Counted from the stretch's first letter, positions 21,070 through 29,486 are shown. The stretch: 32,215 nt of DNA from Burkholderia sp. Ac-20379 (GCF_017104645.1 NZ_JAAGPF010000061.1:1-32215), one strand, 5' to 3'. The notes: generated by a model not told the origin, from the sequence alone. Numbers and translations are program-made.

Positions 21070-22644
21070 ATGAAGCTCGATACCCCCCACGCCGACACCG
21101 GCACGCCCGCCTCCGCGCCACCCCAACCGAACGCGGTCACGCTGCACCCCGACGACGACGTCGCAATCGCCCGCCGGCAACTCGTTGCGGGCGCATCGAT
21201 CGGCGCCGATCTGCCGGTGCGCGGGCTGATCCCGGCCGGCCACAAGGTGGCGCTGCGCGCGGTGGCCGCCGGCGCGCCGGTGCGCCGCTACGGCCAGATC
21301 ATCGGCTTCGCGTCGCAGGCGATCGAGGCCGGCGAGCATGTGCACGTTCACAACCTGTCGATGGGCGAATTCGAGCGCGACGGCGCGTTCGGCGCCGATG
21401 CGAAGCCGACGCAAACGGCGGCCGCACGCGCGCAATTCCAGGGCATCGTGCGCGCCGACGGCCGCGTCGCCACGCGCAATTACATCGGCATCCTGACTTC
21501 GGTGAACTGCTCGGCCACGGCCGCGCGCGCGATCGCCGACCAGTTCCGCCGCGACATCCGCCCCGAGGCGCTGGACGCGTTCCCGAACGTGGACGGCGTG
21601 GTGGCGCTGACGCACGGCCTCGGCTGCGGCACCGCCGCCGACGGCGAGCCGATCGCGGTGCTGCGCCGCACGCTCGGCGGCTACGCGCGGCATCCGAACT
21701 TCGCGGGCGTGCTGATCGTGGGGCTGGGCTGCGAGACGAACCAGATCGACGCGCTGCTGCGCGATCAGGCGATCGACACGGGCGCGGCGCTCGAAACCAT
21801 GACGATCCAGGCCAGCGGCGGCACCGCGGCCACGGTGGCGGCCGGTGTGGCGGCCGTCAAGGCGATGCTGCCGCGCGCCAACGCCGTGCGGCGCGAGCCG
21901 GTGGACGCCAGCCATCTGGTCGTCGGCCTGCAATGCGGCGGCTCGGACGGCTACTCGGGCATCACCGCGAACCCGGCGCTCGGCGCGGCCGTCGACCGGC
22001 TGGTGGCGCACGGCGGCACCGCGATCCTGTCGGAGACGCCCGAGATCTACGGCGCCGAGCATCTGCTGACGCGCCGCGCCGTGTCGCCCGAGGTGGGCGA
22101 GAAGCTGATGGCGCGGATCCGCTGGTGGGAGGAATACTGCCGGATCATGAACGCCAACATGAACAACAACCCGTCGGCCGGCAACAAGGCTGGCGGCCTG
22201 ACCACGATCCTCGAGAAATCGCTCGGCGCGGTGGCCAAGGCCGGCACCACCAACCTCGTCGACGTCTACCGCTACGCCGAGCCGGTGCGCGCCAAGGGGC
22301 TCGTGTTCATGGATACGCCGGGCTACGACCCGGTGTCCGCCACCGGCCAGGTGGCGGGCGGCGCGAACCTGCTGTGCTTCACCACCGGCCGCGGCTCCGC
22401 CTACGGCTGCGCGCCTTCGCCATCGCTGAAGCTCGGCACCAACGCCGCGCTGTGGCAGCGGCAGGCCGAGGACATCGACGTGGATTGCAGCGCGATCCTC
22501 GACGGCGGCGCCAGCATCGACGCGCTCGGCCAGCGGATCTTCGAGCGCATGCTGGCCACCGCGTCGGGCGCGCGCACGCAAAGCGAAATCCACGGTTACG
22601 GGCAGAACGAGTTCGTGCCGTGGCAACTGGGCGCGACGCTCTGA
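21070..22644 (+). CDS. UxaA/GarD family sugar-acid dehydratase (altronate or galactarate dehydratase-like)
   Basis: 524 aa from ATG 21070, after which the N-terminal SAF domain begins (residues about 28-97, DDVAIARRQLVAGASI to HVHVHNL). The hydrolyase domain follows: DGRVATRNYIGILTSVNCSATAA, THGLGCGT, GLGCETNQID, LQCGGSDGYSGITANPALG, NNNPSAGNKAGGLTTILEKSLG and CFTTGRGSAYG, all recognisable family motifs, with Cys residues that may hold Fe. These enzymes remove water from aldonates or aldarates to give 2-keto-3-deoxy acids in the cytoplasm. E. coli UxaA acts on altronate and GarD on galactarate; I cannot choose between them. Single polypeptide, so it is not the split SuyAB sulfolyase. LysR divergent; Ldh2-family dehydrogenase 268 bp downstream; MFS transporter beyond. 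Confidence 0.87.
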   Translation: MKLDTPHADTGTPASAPPQPNAVTLHPDDDVAIARRQLVAGASIGADLPVRGLIPAGHKVALRAVAAGAPVRRYGQIIGFASQAIEAGEHVHVHNLSMGEFERDGAFGADAKPTQTAAARAQFQGIVRADGRVATRNYIGILTSVNCSATAARAIADQFRRDIRPEALDAFPNVDGVVALTHGLGCGTAADGEPIAVLRRTLGGYARHPNFAGVLIVGLGCETNQIDALLRDQAIDTGAALETMTIQASGGTAATVAAGVAAVKAMLPRANAVRREPVDASHLVVGLQCGGSDGYSGITANPALGAAVDRLVAHGGTAILSETPEIYGAEHLLTRRAVSPEVGEKLMARIRWWEEYCRIMNANMNNNPSAGNKAGGLTTILEKSLGAVAKAGTTNLVDVYRYAEPVRAKGLVFMDTPGYDPVSATGQVAGGANLLCFTTGRGSAYGCAPSPSLKLGTNAALWQRQAEDIDVDCSAILDGGASIDALGQRIFERMLATASGARTQSEIHGYGQNEFVPWQLGATL

Positions 22645-22795
22645 GCGAACGCTGGCGCCGGGCAGGCGCGGGCCGGATGCCGGCTCGCGCGTTCGCGCCC
22701 GGCGGCCGGCTCGCGTTGTTCCGGCACCGCCCTGCAGCGCGATCGCGCGACACCGGGCCGGGCGACGGCACGGGCCTGCCGACGATCGCGTAGCA

Positions 22796-22823
22796 TCGCC
22801 TCACCGCCTCATCGCCTCATCGC
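22796..22823. repeat. 8-bp tandem repeat
   Basis: TCGCCTCA, CCGCCTCA, TCGCCTCA and a partial fourth copy, in the gap between the dehydratase and Ldh2-family genes. Short, but it belongs with the other tandem repeats in this window. Confidence 0.65.
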
Positions 22824-22912
22824 GCTCCCCGGCGTGACGCCCCATCGCCACACGCGCCGTGCAAACTCACCCCGCATCCCCTTCCACCGACATCACAGCC
22901 ACCGATCAAGCC

Positions 22913-23983
22913 ATGACCCAGCCCGCTCCCGTCCGTTATTCCGCCCCCGAACTGCAAGCCTTCGCGCATGCGCTGCTCGCCGCTGCCGGGCTCGATGCGC
23001 CGCACGCGCAGGCCGTCGCCGAGATCCTCGTCGACGGCGACCTGATGGGCCACGACACGCACGGCCTCGCCCAGCTCGCCGCCTATGTGGGCGAGATCGA
23101 ACGCGGCACCATGACCCGCTCGGGCGCGCCCGAGGTGCTGTCCGACCGCGGCGCGGCGCTGCTGTGGGACGGCCGCCGCCTGCCGGGGCCGTCGCTGGTG
23201 CTGGCCGGCATCGACACGCTCGCCGAGCGCGCGCGCCGCTACGGCAGCGCCACGCTCGTGATCCGCCGCAGCCACCATATCGCCTGCCTCGCCAGCTACC
23301 TGGAGCGCGCCACCGCCGAGGGCTTCATGATCGTGCTCGGCTGCTCCGATCCGTCCGGCCAGAGCGTCGCGCCGTTCGGCGGCACCCGCGCCGTGTTCAC
23401 GCCGAACCCGATCTCGGCCGGCATTCCCACCTCAGGCACGCCGTTCCTGATCGACATCTCGGCCTCGCTCGTCACCAACGGCATGAGCGGCCGGCTCGCC
23501 AAGGCCGGCCAGCAGTTCGAGGACGAGGTGCTGCTCGACGCCGGCGGCAACCCGAGCCGCGACCCGGCCGTGCTGTCCACCACGCCGCCCGGCACGATCC
23601 TGCCGCTGGGCGGGCTGCCGTTCGGCCACAAGGGCTTCGGCATGGCGCTGCTGATCGAGGCGATGACGGGCGGCCTGGCCGGCTTCGGCCGCGCCGATCC
23701 GGCCGAAGGCTGGGGCGCGACCGTGCATCTGTCGCTGTACGATCCGAGCGCGTTCGGCGGCGAGGCCGATTTCAAGCGGCAGATGGACTGGATCGCCGAC
23801 GCCTGCCGCAACAACCCGCCGCGCCCCGGTTTCTCGTCGGTACGCATGCCGGGCGACCGCGGCCTCGCGCGCAAGCGCGAGCAACTGCGCGACGGCGTGC
23901 AGTTGCATGCCGCGATCGCGCCGGCGCTGGAAGCCTGCGCCCAGCGTTACGACCTGAAGCTGCCCGCGCCGCTCGCGGGCTGA
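22913..23983 (+). CDS. Ldh2 family (malate/L-lactate dehydrogenase-like) oxidoreductase
   Basis: 356 aa from ATG 22913; an in-frame GTG at 22859 would add 18 residues. No strong Shine-Dalgarno for either. Residues 1-60 RYSAPELQAFAHALLAAAGL and DGDLMGHDTHGL (HDTHG, 47-51) are the family hallmark; RRSHHIACLASYL (His121/His122) holds the catalytic region; LSTTPPGTILPLGG and GHKGFGMALLIEAMTGGL are the conserved C-terminal motifs. The family reduces or oxidises 2-oxo/2-hydroxy acids with NAD(P) (2,3-diketogulonate reductase, ureidoglycolate dehydrogenase, sulfolactate dehydrogenase ComC). Placed after the sugar-acid dehydratase, it probably acts on a hydroxy acid or its keto product in the same route (inference). 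Confidence 0.87.
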   Translation: MTQPAPVRYSAPELQAFAHALLAAAGLDAPHAQAVAEILVDGDLMGHDTHGLAQLAAYVGEIERGTMTRSGAPEVLSDRGAALLWDGRRLPGPSLVLAGIDTLAERARRYGSATLVIRRSHHIACLASYLERATAEGFMIVLGCSDPSGQSVAPFGGTRAVFTPNPISAGIPTSGTPFLIDISASLVTNGMSGRLAKAGQQFEDEVLLDAGGNPSRDPAVLSTTPPGTILPLGGLPFGHKGFGMALLIEAMTGGLAGFGRADPAEGWGATVHLSLYDPSAFGGEADFKRQMDWIADACRNNPPRPGFSSVRMPGDRGLARKREQLRDGVQLHAAIAPALEACAQRYDLKLPAPLAG

Positions 23984-24003
23984 ACGCGCGGTTCGGTTCG
24001 GGG

Positions 24004-24120
24004 GCATCGGGTGCATCGGGCGCGTCGGGCGCGTCGGGCGCGTCGAGTGCGTCGAGTGCGTCGAGTGCATCGGGCGCATCGAACGCACGGAACGCCTCAA
24101 ACGCACGGAACGCCTCAAAC
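24004..24120. repeat. 9-bp tandem repeat, thirteen units
   Basis: Thirteen uninterrupted 9-mers starting GCATCGGGT, passing through GCGTCGGGC and GCGTCGAGT and ending in alternating GCACGGAAC and GCCTCAAAC. Neighbouring units are the most alike, as expected from slippage growth. It starts 21 bp after the Ldh2-family stop and abuts the terminator at 24121. Because the period is a multiple of three, frames stay open across it. Confidence 0.93.
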
Positions 24121-24158
24121 GAAAAACCCCCGCGCGAACCCATCGCGCGGGGTTTTTC
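24121..24158. terminator. Bidirectional rho-independent terminator (Ldh2 gene / MFS gene)
   Basis: Arms 24121-24137 and 24143-24158 pair over 16 bp with one bulged C; the outer pairs are A-run with T-run, giving a U-tract on both strands. It serves the Ldh2-family gene on plus and the MFS gene on minus. Confidence 0.9.
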
Positions 24159-24178
24159 TTCGTCCGAAACCGCCGGGT

Positions 24179-25522
24179 TCAGCCTTCCGCGCGTTGCTCG
24201 CGCAGCGGCACCGGCTCGCCCACCAGGAACCAGTAGCCGATCATCGCCACCACCACCACGCTCGCGCCGACATACAGCGCCGGCTTGAACGAGTGCGAGG
24301 CCTGCACCATGAAGCCCGTCACGACCGGCGCGAGCGCGCCGCCGAAATAGCCGCCGAAGTTCTGCATCGCGCCGATCGAGGCCGTCGAATTGGCCGGCGC
24401 GGCGACCGAGGCCATCGCCCAGGCCGCGCTCGACGAGATGTACATCAGGAACATCGACACCGAGATGAAGGTGATCGCGAGCGCGGTGTTGTCGGTCAGC
24501 GCGGTCAGCGTCGTGAACACGGCGATGCCGAGCAGCGATGCGACCATCGGATACTTGCGGCTGTTGATCTGCGAGACGCCGCGCCGGGCCAGCACGTCGC
24601 AGATCTTGCCGCCCGACAGGCTGCCGACCACGCCGAACAGATACGGCACGGCGGCCACCCAGCCGGTGCGCGCGATCGTCAGGTGATGCTCCATCTGCAG
24701 GTAGGTGGGCAGCCAGGCGTTGTAGAGCCACAGCACGTAGATCGTGCCGAAGAAGCCGAGCAGCATGCCCCAGGTGGTGCGGTAATGCAGCAGATGGCGC
24801 CAGTCGGCCCAGGTCGGCCGCACGCTGGCCACGCCTTCGGTGTCGTCGAGATATTCGCGTTCGCGCTGCGTCAGCTGCACGTGACGCGGATCGCGGTGCA
24901 GCAGGTAGAAGGCCAGCGACAGCCCGAGCCCCGCCACGCCCATCACGATGAACATCCAGCGCCAGCCGAGGTTCAGCATCAGCACCGTCAGCAGCGGCGC
25001 GGAGATTGCCGTGCCGAGCGTCGACGAGCTGTTCCAGATGCCGGTGGCGGAACCGCGCTCGTGCTTGGCGAACCAGTCGCGCACGATCCTCGCGCTGGTG
25101 GGGAACTGCGGCGCCTCGCCCACGCCGAGCACCATGCGCGCCGCGAAGAACTGCGTGAAGCCGTTGACCATGCCGCCGAAGGTCTGCGCGATCGACCACA
25201 GCGCGAGGCTCGCGGCCAGCGTGACGCGCGCGCCGAGCCGGTCGATCAGCATGCCGGCCGGCAATTGCGCGAACGCATAGGCCCACAGGAAGGCCGACAG
25301 CAGCAGGCCCATCTGCGGCACCGAGAAACCGAGGTCCTGACGAATCAGCGGCGTGGCGATCGCGAGCGTCGAACGGTCGAGATAGTTGACCACGCCCGCC
25401 ATCAACAGCAGCGCAAGCGCGGTGCGCTGGGTGCGGCGGATCCGCGGGGTGGCCGCGTCGCGCGCGAGTGCCTGCGGCGATTCGGCGTCGGCCGGCAGCG
25501 CCGTGGGGGTGCTTGGCTTCAT
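24179..25522 (-). CDS. MFS transporter, anion:cation symporter-like
   Basis: 447 aa from ATG 25522, with AGGAG 8 nt upstream; the frame extends to 25657 without a better start. Twelve hydrophobic helices after a 30-residue polar N-terminus: LALLLMAGVVNYLDRSTLAIA begins TM1, where NYLDRS is the ACS-family TM1 signature. DRLGARV follows TM2, then the GVGEAPQFPTSARIVRDWFAKHERGSATGIWNSSSTLG stretch, typical of D-galactonate/glucarate/tartrate-type proton symporters such as GudP. A long central loop (HRDPRHVQLTQREREYLDD) divides the two halves. It should import an organic acid, most simply the substrate of the dehydratase at 21070. Convergent with the Ldh2-family gene, so it has its own promoter in the 25523-25949 gap. 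Confidence 0.92.
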   Translation of the reverse strand: MKPSTPTALPADAESPQALARDAATPRIRRTQRTALALLLMAGVVNYLDRSTLAIATPLIRQDLGFSVPQMGLLLSAFLWAYAFAQLPAGMLIDRLGARVTLAASLALWSIAQTFGGMVNGFTQFFAARMVLGVGEAPQFPTSARIVRDWFAKHERGSATGIWNSSSTLGTAISAPLLTVLMLNLGWRWMFIVMGVAGLGLSLAFYLLHRDPRHVQLTQREREYLDDTEGVASVRPTWADWRHLLHYRTTWGMLLGFFGTIYVLWLYNAWLPTYLQMEHHLTIARTGWVAAVPYLFGVVGSLSGGKICDVLARRGVSQINSRKYPMVASLLGIAVFTTLTALTDNTALAITFISVSMFLMYISSSAAWAMASVAAPANSTASIGAMQNFGGYFGGALAPVVTGFMVQASHSFKPALYVGASVVVVAMIGYWFLVGEPVPLREQRAEG

Positions 25523-25695
25523 CGTGGTGTCTCCTGACAGTCTCGTTCTATGTATGCGCCGCCCCATCGGGCCGGCATCTCGAAACCCGCTCCTGACCGG
25601 CGTCGCGCAAGGTACCGGTTCCGACAAACATACAGGCGGCCGGCGATGAAAATCCAATCAAATTTTGCAGGGGAGCGATTCCATTCGCTTATCGC

Positions 25696-25733
25696 GCGTT
25701 AGGGGCTAACCCGTTGCCGGGTAAGCCCTAGCG
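25696..25733. other. Long imperfect hairpin
   Basis: GCGTTAGGGGCTAACCCG (25696-25713) and CGGGTAAGCCCTAGCGC (25718-25734) are complementary apart from two mismatches and one bulge, with loop TTGC. No U-tract on either side, so it is not a plain terminator. It could be an RNA leader element, cruciform or protein site. Confidence 0.5.
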
Positions 25734-25783
25734 CATCGCGCCGGGCCGCCGCGCCGGGGTTCTGGTCGCATGTCGTACAAGTA

Positions 25784-25905
25784 CGGAACTTCGTTCCGCA
25801 TTGCAGCCCCTGCCCGGTCGATTCTGCCGGGTCGCCTCGCTTATCCTGCGATGCTCGCCGGGTTTACCTCGATGCGCCGAAAAACAAAAATGGAATAACG
25901 TTCCG
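25784..25905. promoter_or_regulatory. Pair of related palindromes upstream of the NTF2-like gene
   Basis: CGGAAC-TTC-GTTCCG (25784-25798, perfect 6-bp arms) and GGAAT-AAC-GTTCC (25892-25904) share half-site GGAA/TTCC with a 3-bp centre, centres 107 bp apart, about ten helical turns. The second ends 45 bp before the ATG. A looping repressor pair is possible. Confidence 0.45.
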
Positions 25906-25949
25906 AATCGTCATCAGACGACAGTTCAAACCCAACCAGGAGATACCCG

Positions 25950-26438
25950 ATGGCACGTCAAATGATCCGGAAGCCCGCCTTGCTCGCCGTGAACGCCCTG
26001 CTCGCCGCCGCGCTGGCCGCGGCCAGCCTGAGCGCCGGTGCGGCCACCGCCCCGGCTGGCGGCGAAGCCGCCGTCGCGCAGGCGTCGGAGCAACTGCGCG
26101 CGGCGCTGGTATCCGGCGATGCGGCCACGCTGACGAAGCTGACCGAGCCGCAATTGAGCTACGGCCACTCGGCCGGCAAGATCGAGGATCGCGCCGAGTT
26201 CATGAAGGATCTGGTGGGCACGCACGCGTTCAAGTCGGTCACGCTGTCGGACCAGACCGTCAAGGTGGTCGGCGACAACGCGATCGTGCGTCACGTGTTC
26301 GATTCGGAGAACAACCAGCCGGACGGCTCGGTCACGCGCTCGCACATCGGCGTGCTGCAGGTCTGGAAGCATCACCGCGACGGCTGGCGGCTGCTGGCCC
26401 GTCAGGCGGTGCCGCTGCCGCAGAAGGCGGCGCAATGA
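25950..26438 (+). CDS. Secreted nuclear transport factor 2 family (DUF4440/SnoaL-like) protein
   Basis: 162 aa; AGGAG precedes the ATG by 8 nt. Signal peptide with core ALLAVNALLAAALAAASL, cleavage near SAGAAT. The mature part is an NTF2-like cone fold: SEQLRAALVSGDAATLTKLTEPQLSYGHSAGKIEDRAEFMKDL, then strands VTLSDQTVKVVGDNAIVRHVF, and IGVLQVWKHHRDGWRLLARQAVPLP. DUF4440 proteins bind small ligands or catalyse simple isomerisations; no catalytic residues can be assigned. Located in the periplasm. It converges with the LysR gene at 26496 and shares the terminator between them. Confidence 0.87.
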   Translation: MARQMIRKPALLAVNALLAAALAAASLSAGAATAPAGGEAAVAQASEQLRAALVSGDAATLTKLTEPQLSYGHSAGKIEDRAEFMKDLVGTHAFKSVTLSDQTVKVVGDNAIVRHVFDSENNQPDGSVTRSHIGVLQVWKHHRDGWRLLARQAVPLPQKAAQ

Positions 26439-26476
26439 AAAAGGCGGCGGGCCGGCACGACACCGGCTCGCCGCCT
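26438..26476 (-). terminator. Rho-independent terminator of the LysR gene (minus strand)
   Basis: AGGCGGCGGGCCGG (26442-26455) and CCGGCTCGCCGCCT (26463-26476) pair over 14 bp with one G-U. On the minus strand it is followed by TTTTT, overlapping the stop of the NTF2-like gene, so it ends the LysR transcript. On plus there is no U-tract. Confidence 0.85.
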
Positions 26477-26495
26477 GGCAGGAATCGAGCGGCAA

Positions 26496-27461
26496 TCAGG
26501 CTACCAACGCGCCCCGCTCCTTCTTCACGCCCGGCATGATCCGCTTGGCCGGATCGTTCTCCAGCGCCGGCACCGCCGCGAACAGCTCGGCCACCCAGTC
26601 GGCGAACACGCGCACCGTCATCGACAGATGGCGGTTGTGCGGATAGACGATCGAGATCGGCTTCGGCTTCGGATACACGCCCTGCAGCACCTCCACCAGC
26701 GAGCCGTCCATCAGGTGCGGGATCACCGAGAACAGCGTGGGCTGGATCAGCCCGAAGCCTTCGAGCGCGCAGGTGACGTAGCCGTCCGAATCGTTGACGG
26801 TGACGATCGAATTCATGCGCACCTCGCGCAGCTTGCCGTCCACCAGGAACGTCCACGGCATCGCGCGCCCGCCGCTCGCATAGGCGAAATTCACGGCGCG
26901 GTGATGGTCGAGCTCCTCGATCGTCTTCGGCTCGCCGAACTTCTCCAGATAGCCCGGCGATGCGCAACTGACGCGATTCATGACGCCCACGCGCCGCGCC
27001 ACCATCGACGAATCCTCCAGCGGCCCCACCCGGATCTCGCAGTCGTAGCCGTCGCGCACCAGATCGACGGGCCGGTCGGCCATGCCGAAATGCAGCTCGA
27101 TGTCGGGATAGCGCTCGTGGAACAGCGGCAGCGCCGGCAGCACCACGCGCCGCCCGAGCGAGGACGGCATGTGCACGCGCAGCGCCCCGCGCGGCTTGCG
27201 GTTGCCGACCTGGAAGCTCGCGTCGGCCTCCGAGATTTCGGTCAGGATCCGCACGCAGTGCTCGTAATAGCCGGCGCCTTCGGGCGTCAGCGAGAGCCGC
27301 CGGGTGGTGCGGTGCAGCAGGCGCACGCCGAGCAGCGCTTCGAGGTTCTGGATGATCGTCGTGACGGAAGCCCGCGGTATCGAGAGCGTTTCCGCAGCGC
27401 GCGTGAAGCTATTTGCATCGACCACGCGCGTAAAAACCTGCATCGCCTGTAAACGGTCCAT
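26496..27461 (-). CDS. LysR family transcriptional regulator
   Basis: 321 aa from ATG 27461, preceded by AGGGGG at 5-nt spacing. N-terminal HTH MDRLQAMQVFTRVVDANSFTRAAETLSIPRASVTTIIQNLEA, of the CrgA/DsdC-like branch (MDRLxAMxVF). Effector domain about 90-300 (GALRVHMPSSLGRRVVLPALPLFHERYPDIELHFGMADRPVDLVRDGYDCEIRVGPL). Its C-terminal tail NDPAKRIMPGVKKERG is typical. It points away from the Baeyer-Villiger operon with 431 bp between and may control it, or the unlinked targets common to this branch. Confidence 0.92.
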   Translation of the reverse strand: MDRLQAMQVFTRVVDANSFTRAAETLSIPRASVTTIIQNLEALLGVRLLHRTTRRLSLTPEGAGYYEHCVRILTEISEADASFQVGNRKPRGALRVHMPSSLGRRVVLPALPLFHERYPDIELHFGMADRPVDLVRDGYDCEIRVGPLEDSSMVARRVGVMNRVSCASPGYLEKFGEPKTIEELDHHRAVNFAYASGGRAMPWTFLVDGKLREVRMNSIVTVNDSDGYVTCALEGFGLIQPTLFSVIPHLMDGSLVEVLQGVYPKPKPISIVYPHNRHLSMTVRVFADWVAELFAAVPALENDPAKRIMPGVKKERGALVA

Positions 27462-27892
27462 CAAATCCCCCTTTCTTGCTTTTCAAACGGCCAACGGAAC
27501 AGGATAGAGCTTCGGGCCATCGCGATTCAAGAGGCACCGCGATTATTCGCGCGGGGCGACCAATCGCGCCGCGCGCAGAGGCACTGGATGCGCCGCGCCG
27601 GCTGCCCGCAAACCCGCCGCCCAACCGCCATCCATCAGCCGCCAACCCGCCGCCGATTTCGCCTACCCGCGCGAGATCGGCGCACCGGCCCGCCTACGTG
27701 TTTTCACCGACGCGTCGCCGCCCGCGCGGCGCGCAAAAAAATTTCCCTTTCGATTCAAGGAATTGCAACGCAGCATCGGCCGCTGCGCGACGCTAGAGGC
27801 CGCCATCTACTCGCTTGCGGTTTCGCCCGTCACCGACTATCGTTACATCCGTCAATGTCACATTTAAAAATGAACCAGCACGGAGACACTGC
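27462..27892. other. 431-bp divergent intergenic region (LysR / monooxygenase operon)
   Basis: No gene. Mixed composition with a CAAAAAAATTTCCCTTT tract near 27734-27750. CGATTCAAG occurs twice (27523 and 27751 areas) and might be a regulator half-site. A weak promoter for the operon is TTGCGG (27815-27820) with TATCGT (27838-27843), 17-bp spacer. Confidence 0.45.
27815..27843 (+). promoter_or_regulatory. Candidate promoter of the monooxygenase operon
   Basis: TTGCGG and TATCGT, 17-bp spacer, about 50 bp before the ATG at 27893. Weak match; a small palindrome CATTT-AA-AAATG follows near 27861. Confidence 0.35.
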
Positions 27893-29470
27893 ATGAATGC
27901 CCGTACCCTGCCCGACTCAGACGGCGTGCCCGAATCCGTCGACATCGCCATCATCGGAACCGGCTTTGCCGGCCTCGGCATGGCGATCCGGCTGCGCCAG
28001 AAGGGCCGTGGCGATTTCGCGGTATTCGAGAAGGCCGCCACGGTGGGCGGCACCTGGCGAGACAACCACTACCCCGGCTGCGCCTGCGACGTGCCTTCGC
28101 ATGTCTATTCGTTCTCGTTCGCCCCGAACCCGCGCTGGACGCGCGCGTTCGCGCCGCAACCCGAAATCCGCGCCTATCTGGAACGCTGCGTCGAGCAGTT
28201 CGGCGTGGCGCCCTACCTGCGCCTCGGCCACGAGCTGGCCTGCGCCGAATACGACGACGTGGCGCACCGCTGGCGTCTGAGCTTCGCGAACGGCAAGCAG
28301 GTGTCGGCGCGCGTGCTGGTGTCGGGCATGGGCGGCCTGTCGCGCGCGGCGCTGCCGCAGATCGACGGCCTCGACAGCTTCCAGGGCCACGCGTTCCACT
28401 CGCAGCACTGGGATCATCAGTACGACCTGCGCGGCAAGCGCGTGGCCGTGATCGGCACCGGCGCGAGCGCGATCCAGTTCGTGCCGCAGATCGCCCCGCG
28501 CGTGGCGCAGCTCGCGCTGTTCCAGCGCACGCCGCCGTGGATCATGCCGAAGCCCGACCGCCAGCTCACGCGCCTCGAACAGTGGATGTTCCGCACGCTG
28601 CCGTTCACGCAGAAGCTCGCGCGCTCGAGCCGCTACTGGATGCTCGAATCGCGCGTGCTCGGCTTCGCGATCCACCCCGGCATCATGAAGATCGTGCAGA
28701 AGGTGGCCGAGCGCCACATCCGCAAGCAGATTCCCGACCCGGCGCTGCGCGCCACCGTCACGCCCGACTACACGCTCGGCTGCAAGCGCGTGCTGATCTC
28801 GAACGACTACTACCCGGCGCTCACGCGCGCCAACGTGGACGTGGTCACCGATCCGATCGCGCGCATCGAGCCGCACGCGGTGGTGACCGAGAGCGGCCAG
28901 CGCCACGAAGTCGACTGTTTGATCTACGGCACCGGCTTCCAGGTGGCGGACCCGTATCCGCGCGGCGTGATCCGCGGGCGCAACGGCGTCGACATCGTCG
29001 ACACCTGGCGCGACGGCGCGCACGCCTACCTCGGCACCACGCTGCCCGGCTATCCGAACTTCTTCATGATCGTCGGCCCGAACACCGGCCTCGGCCACAA
29101 CTCGATGGTGTTCATGATCGAGTCGCAGATCGAATACATCCTCGGCGCGCTCGACGCGATGGATCGCGAACGCGCCGATGCGATCGAGGTGCGCCCGCTG
29201 GTGGAGGCCGATTACAACGCGCGGCTGCAACAGCGCCTGAAGCGCGCGATCTGGTCCACCGGCGGCTGCAAGAGCTGGTATCTGGACCCGCGCACCGGCA
29301 AGAACACCACGCTGTGGCCAGGCTTCACGTGGCGCTTCCGGCAGGCCACCGCGCAATTCTCGATCGCCGATTACCAAGCCTACGCGGCCGCGCGCCGCGA
29401 TGCCCAACCGGCCGCGGCCAGCGCTGCCGCCGCCACCGACGCCCCGGCGCGCAGCGCCCAGGCCGTCTGA
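27893..29470 (+). CDS. Baeyer-Villiger-type flavin monooxygenase
   Basis: 525 aa from ATG 27893, GGAGA 7 nt upstream; the longer open frame (from 27815) runs into the promoter. FAD site DIAIIGTGFAGLGMAIRL (GTGFAG, 22-27), then VGGTWRDNHYPGCACDVPSHVYSFSF. The Baeyer-Villiger fingerprint FxGxxxHxxxW(D) is complete at 163-174 (F163, G165, H169, W173, D174). NADPH site RVAVIGTGASAIQFVPQI (188-193), and the C-terminal GTGF and NTGLGHNSMVF motifs. It uses NADPH and O2 to turn a ketone into an ester or lactone, or to oxygenate a related carbonyl. Soluble or peripheral. First gene of an operon with an SDR, a ferritin-like protein and an epoxide-hydrolase-like protein, resembling the mymA-type clusters of mycobacteria in gene types. 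Confidence 0.92.
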   Translation: MNARTLPDSDGVPESVDIAIIGTGFAGLGMAIRLRQKGRGDFAVFEKAATVGGTWRDNHYPGCACDVPSHVYSFSFAPNPRWTRAFAPQPEIRAYLERCVEQFGVAPYLRLGHELACAEYDDVAHRWRLSFANGKQVSARVLVSGMGGLSRAALPQIDGLDSFQGHAFHSQHWDHQYDLRGKRVAVIGTGASAIQFVPQIAPRVAQLALFQRTPPWIMPKPDRQLTRLEQWMFRTLPFTQKLARSSRYWMLESRVLGFAIHPGIMKIVQKVAERHIRKQIPDPALRATVTPDYTLGCKRVLISNDYYPALTRANVDVVTDPIARIEPHAVVTESGQRHEVDCLIYGTGFQVADPYPRGVIRGRNGVDIVDTWRDGAHAYLGTTLPGYPNFFMIVGPNTGLGHNSMVFMIESQIEYILGALDAMDRERADAIEVRPLVEADYNARLQQRLKRAIWSTGGCKSWYLDPRTGKNTTLWPGFTWRFRQATAQFSIADYQAYAAARRDAQPAAASAAAATDAPARSAQAV

Positions 29471-29486
29471 CGACCAGGAGACACCG

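Larger units (their letters stand above)
25523..25949. other. 427-bp divergent intergenic region (MFS / NTF2-like)
   Basis: Non-coding and AT-richer in places. It carries a strong imperfect hairpin (25696-25733) and two similar palindromes (25784-25798 and 25892-25905). No good sigma70 pair stands out for either gene. Confidence 0.55.

Noticed and set aside
21070..23983. Sulfolactate degradation (SuyAB-type lyase with ComC-type dehydrogenase)
   Set aside because: The family pair would fit, but SuyA and SuyB are normally separate proteins and this is a single SAF-UxaA polypeptide with sugar-acid-type neighbours.
24004..24120. CRISPR-like array
   Set aside because: Units are 9 bp and directly adjacent with no spacers; it is a simple tandem repeat.
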